Shown one piece after another: positions 5,163 to 6,125 of a stretch of 6,125 nucleotides of DNA. The stretch is taken from assembly GCA_030830385.1 (NCBI GenBank), contig JAURNA010000134.1, forward strand, positions 1 through 6,125, read 5' to 3'. Below the pieces are notes generated by a model. It had not been told where the DNA came from, did not search any database, and saw nothing but the letters and a program-made list of their open reading frames with translations. How positions within the stretch are numbered: the stretch's first letter is position 1; each line of letters starts with the position of its first letter. A program made the translations under genes and the position numbers. This DNA comes from Crocinitomicaceae bacterium. GTDB taxonomy: Bacteria; Bacteroidota; Bacteroidia; Flavobacteriales_D; Crocinitomicaceae.

Positions 5163-6125
5163 TTACTCGATGATCTCAGTAACCTGTCCTGCACCTACTG
5201 TACGCCCTCCTTCACGGATTGCGAAACGAAGACCTTTGTCCATCGCTACAGGTACGATAGTTCACTTCGATTGTTACGTTATCTCCAGGCATAACCATCT
5301 CACGTCCGTCTGTCAACAAGATTTCTCCAGTTACGTCAGTTGTACGGAAGTAGAACTGAGGACGGTACTTGTTGTGGAATGGAGTGTGACGTCCACCTTC
5401 TTCTTTTTTCAATACGTAGATTTCTGCCTTGAACTTCGAGTGTGGAGTTGTGGAACCTGGCTTACAGATTACCATTCCACGCTTGATGTCCGATTTTTCA
5501 ATTCCACGAAGCAACAAACCAACGTTGTCACCCGCTTCTCCACGATCAAGGATTTTACGGAACATCTCAACTCCTGTTACAGTAGAAGAGAGTTTTTCGC
5601 TACCCATACCAAGGATGTCTACAGAATCTCCGGAGTTGATTACTCCCGTTTCGATACGTCCGGTTGCAACAGTACCACGACCCGTGATCGTGAATACGTC
5701 TTCTACCGGCATCAAAAAGTCCTTATCGATGTCACGAGGAGGAAGCTCAATGTATGAATCAACTGCATCCATCAATTCGTTTATGGTTGCAACCCACTTG
5801 TCTTCTCCGTTCAATGCTCCAAGTGCAGAACCTTGAATTACCGGCGCGTTGTCCCCATCGTAATCATAGAAAGAAAGCAGTTCGCGGATTTCCATTTCAA
5901 CGAGTTCCAACAGCTCTTCGTCGTCAACCATGTCCACTTTGTTCATGAAAACAACGATTCTTGGAACACCTACCTGACGTCCGAGCAGGATGTGCTCACG
6001 CGTTTGTGGCATGGGTCCGTCTGTTGCAGCAACAACGAGGATAGCTCCATCCATCTGAGCCGCTCCTGTCACCATGTTCTTTACGTAATCCGCGTGACCC
6101 GGACAGTCGACGTGCGCGTAATGAC
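5163..6125 (-). CDS. tuf: Elongation factor Tu, 5' end outside window, frameshifted near the C-terminus
   Basis: EF-Tu is the GTPase that delivers aminoacyl-tRNA to the ribosome. The window enters at about E. coli residue 75 (HYAHVDCPGHADYVKNM), so the P-loop and switch I are missing. Visible are the G3 motif DCPGH with the catalytic His, G4 NKVD, G5 GSAL, domain II (EDVFTITGRGTVATGRIETG) and domain III (GGRHTPFHNKYRPQFYFRTT). After MPGDNVTIEVN the frame breaks at 5259: one T stands where a Leu codon is expected, and translation would run to an early TGA at 5212-5214 with 15 foreign residues. In the other frame the normal ending IVPVAMDKGLRFAIREGG and TVGAGQVTEIIE resumes to TAA at 5163-5165. 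The intact tail suggests a sequencing error or a very recent mutation. A terminator follows. Confidence 0.95.

Noticed and set aside
5149..5757. Plus-strand open frame of 202 codons opposite tuf
   Set aside because: It is a shadow of the EF-Tu coding strand, with no recognisable family and no promoter or ribosome site.
6073..6075. ATG at 6075 as the tuf start
   Set aside because: Conserved EF-Tu sequence including DCPGH continues upstream in frame to the window edge, so the true start lies outside.

Overview
This window is a core information-processing locus. It reads entirely from the minus strand, so genes run from high to low coordinates. In transcription order it holds: tuf (EF-Tu, 5' end outside the window), a tRNA-Trp gene, secE, nusG, rplK (L11), rplA (L1), rplJ (L10), rplL (L7/L12) and the first 616 codons of rpoB (3' end outside the window). 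I found no plus-strand gene, mobile element or CRISPR array. No gap between genes exceeds about 140 bases.

The organism looks like a member of the Bacteroidota (Flavobacteriia/Cytophagia-like). Evidence is the RpoB N-terminus (NFASSKNPFAYPDFLDIQL), the L7/L12 and NusG sequences, and the near absence of Shine-Dalgarno sequences before the genes. I cannot name a genus from this alone. The order tuf - tRNA-Trp - secE - nusG - rplKAJL - rpoB is an old and widely conserved bacterial arrangement. It joins translation elongation, the Sec translocon, transcription elongation, the L1 and L7/L12 stalks of the 50S subunit, and RNA polymerase.

The control signals lie in three spacers. (1) An intrinsic terminator follows tuf at 5114-5139. 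Past it is a leader with an 8-bp inverted repeat that ends 5 nt before the tRNA. (2) The 82-nt nusG-rplK spacer holds a 37-nt hairpin with an asymmetric internal loop, closely matching the mRNA operator bound by ribosomal protein L1. (3) The 113-nt rplL-rpoB spacer holds a strong intrinsic terminator with a 7-U tract, well placed to act as an attenuator that sets ribosomal protein output above RNA polymerase output. All other gaps are 8-37 nt, which suggests one long co-transcribed unit.

Two coding anomalies stand out. tuf carries a 2-nt deletion-type frameshift about 31 codons before its true end; the shifted remainder is still perfectly EF-Tu-like. rpoB has no usable ATG and must begin at TTG. 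I found no previously undescribed system. The most useful points are the frameshift, the L1 operator, the attenuator and the TTG start.
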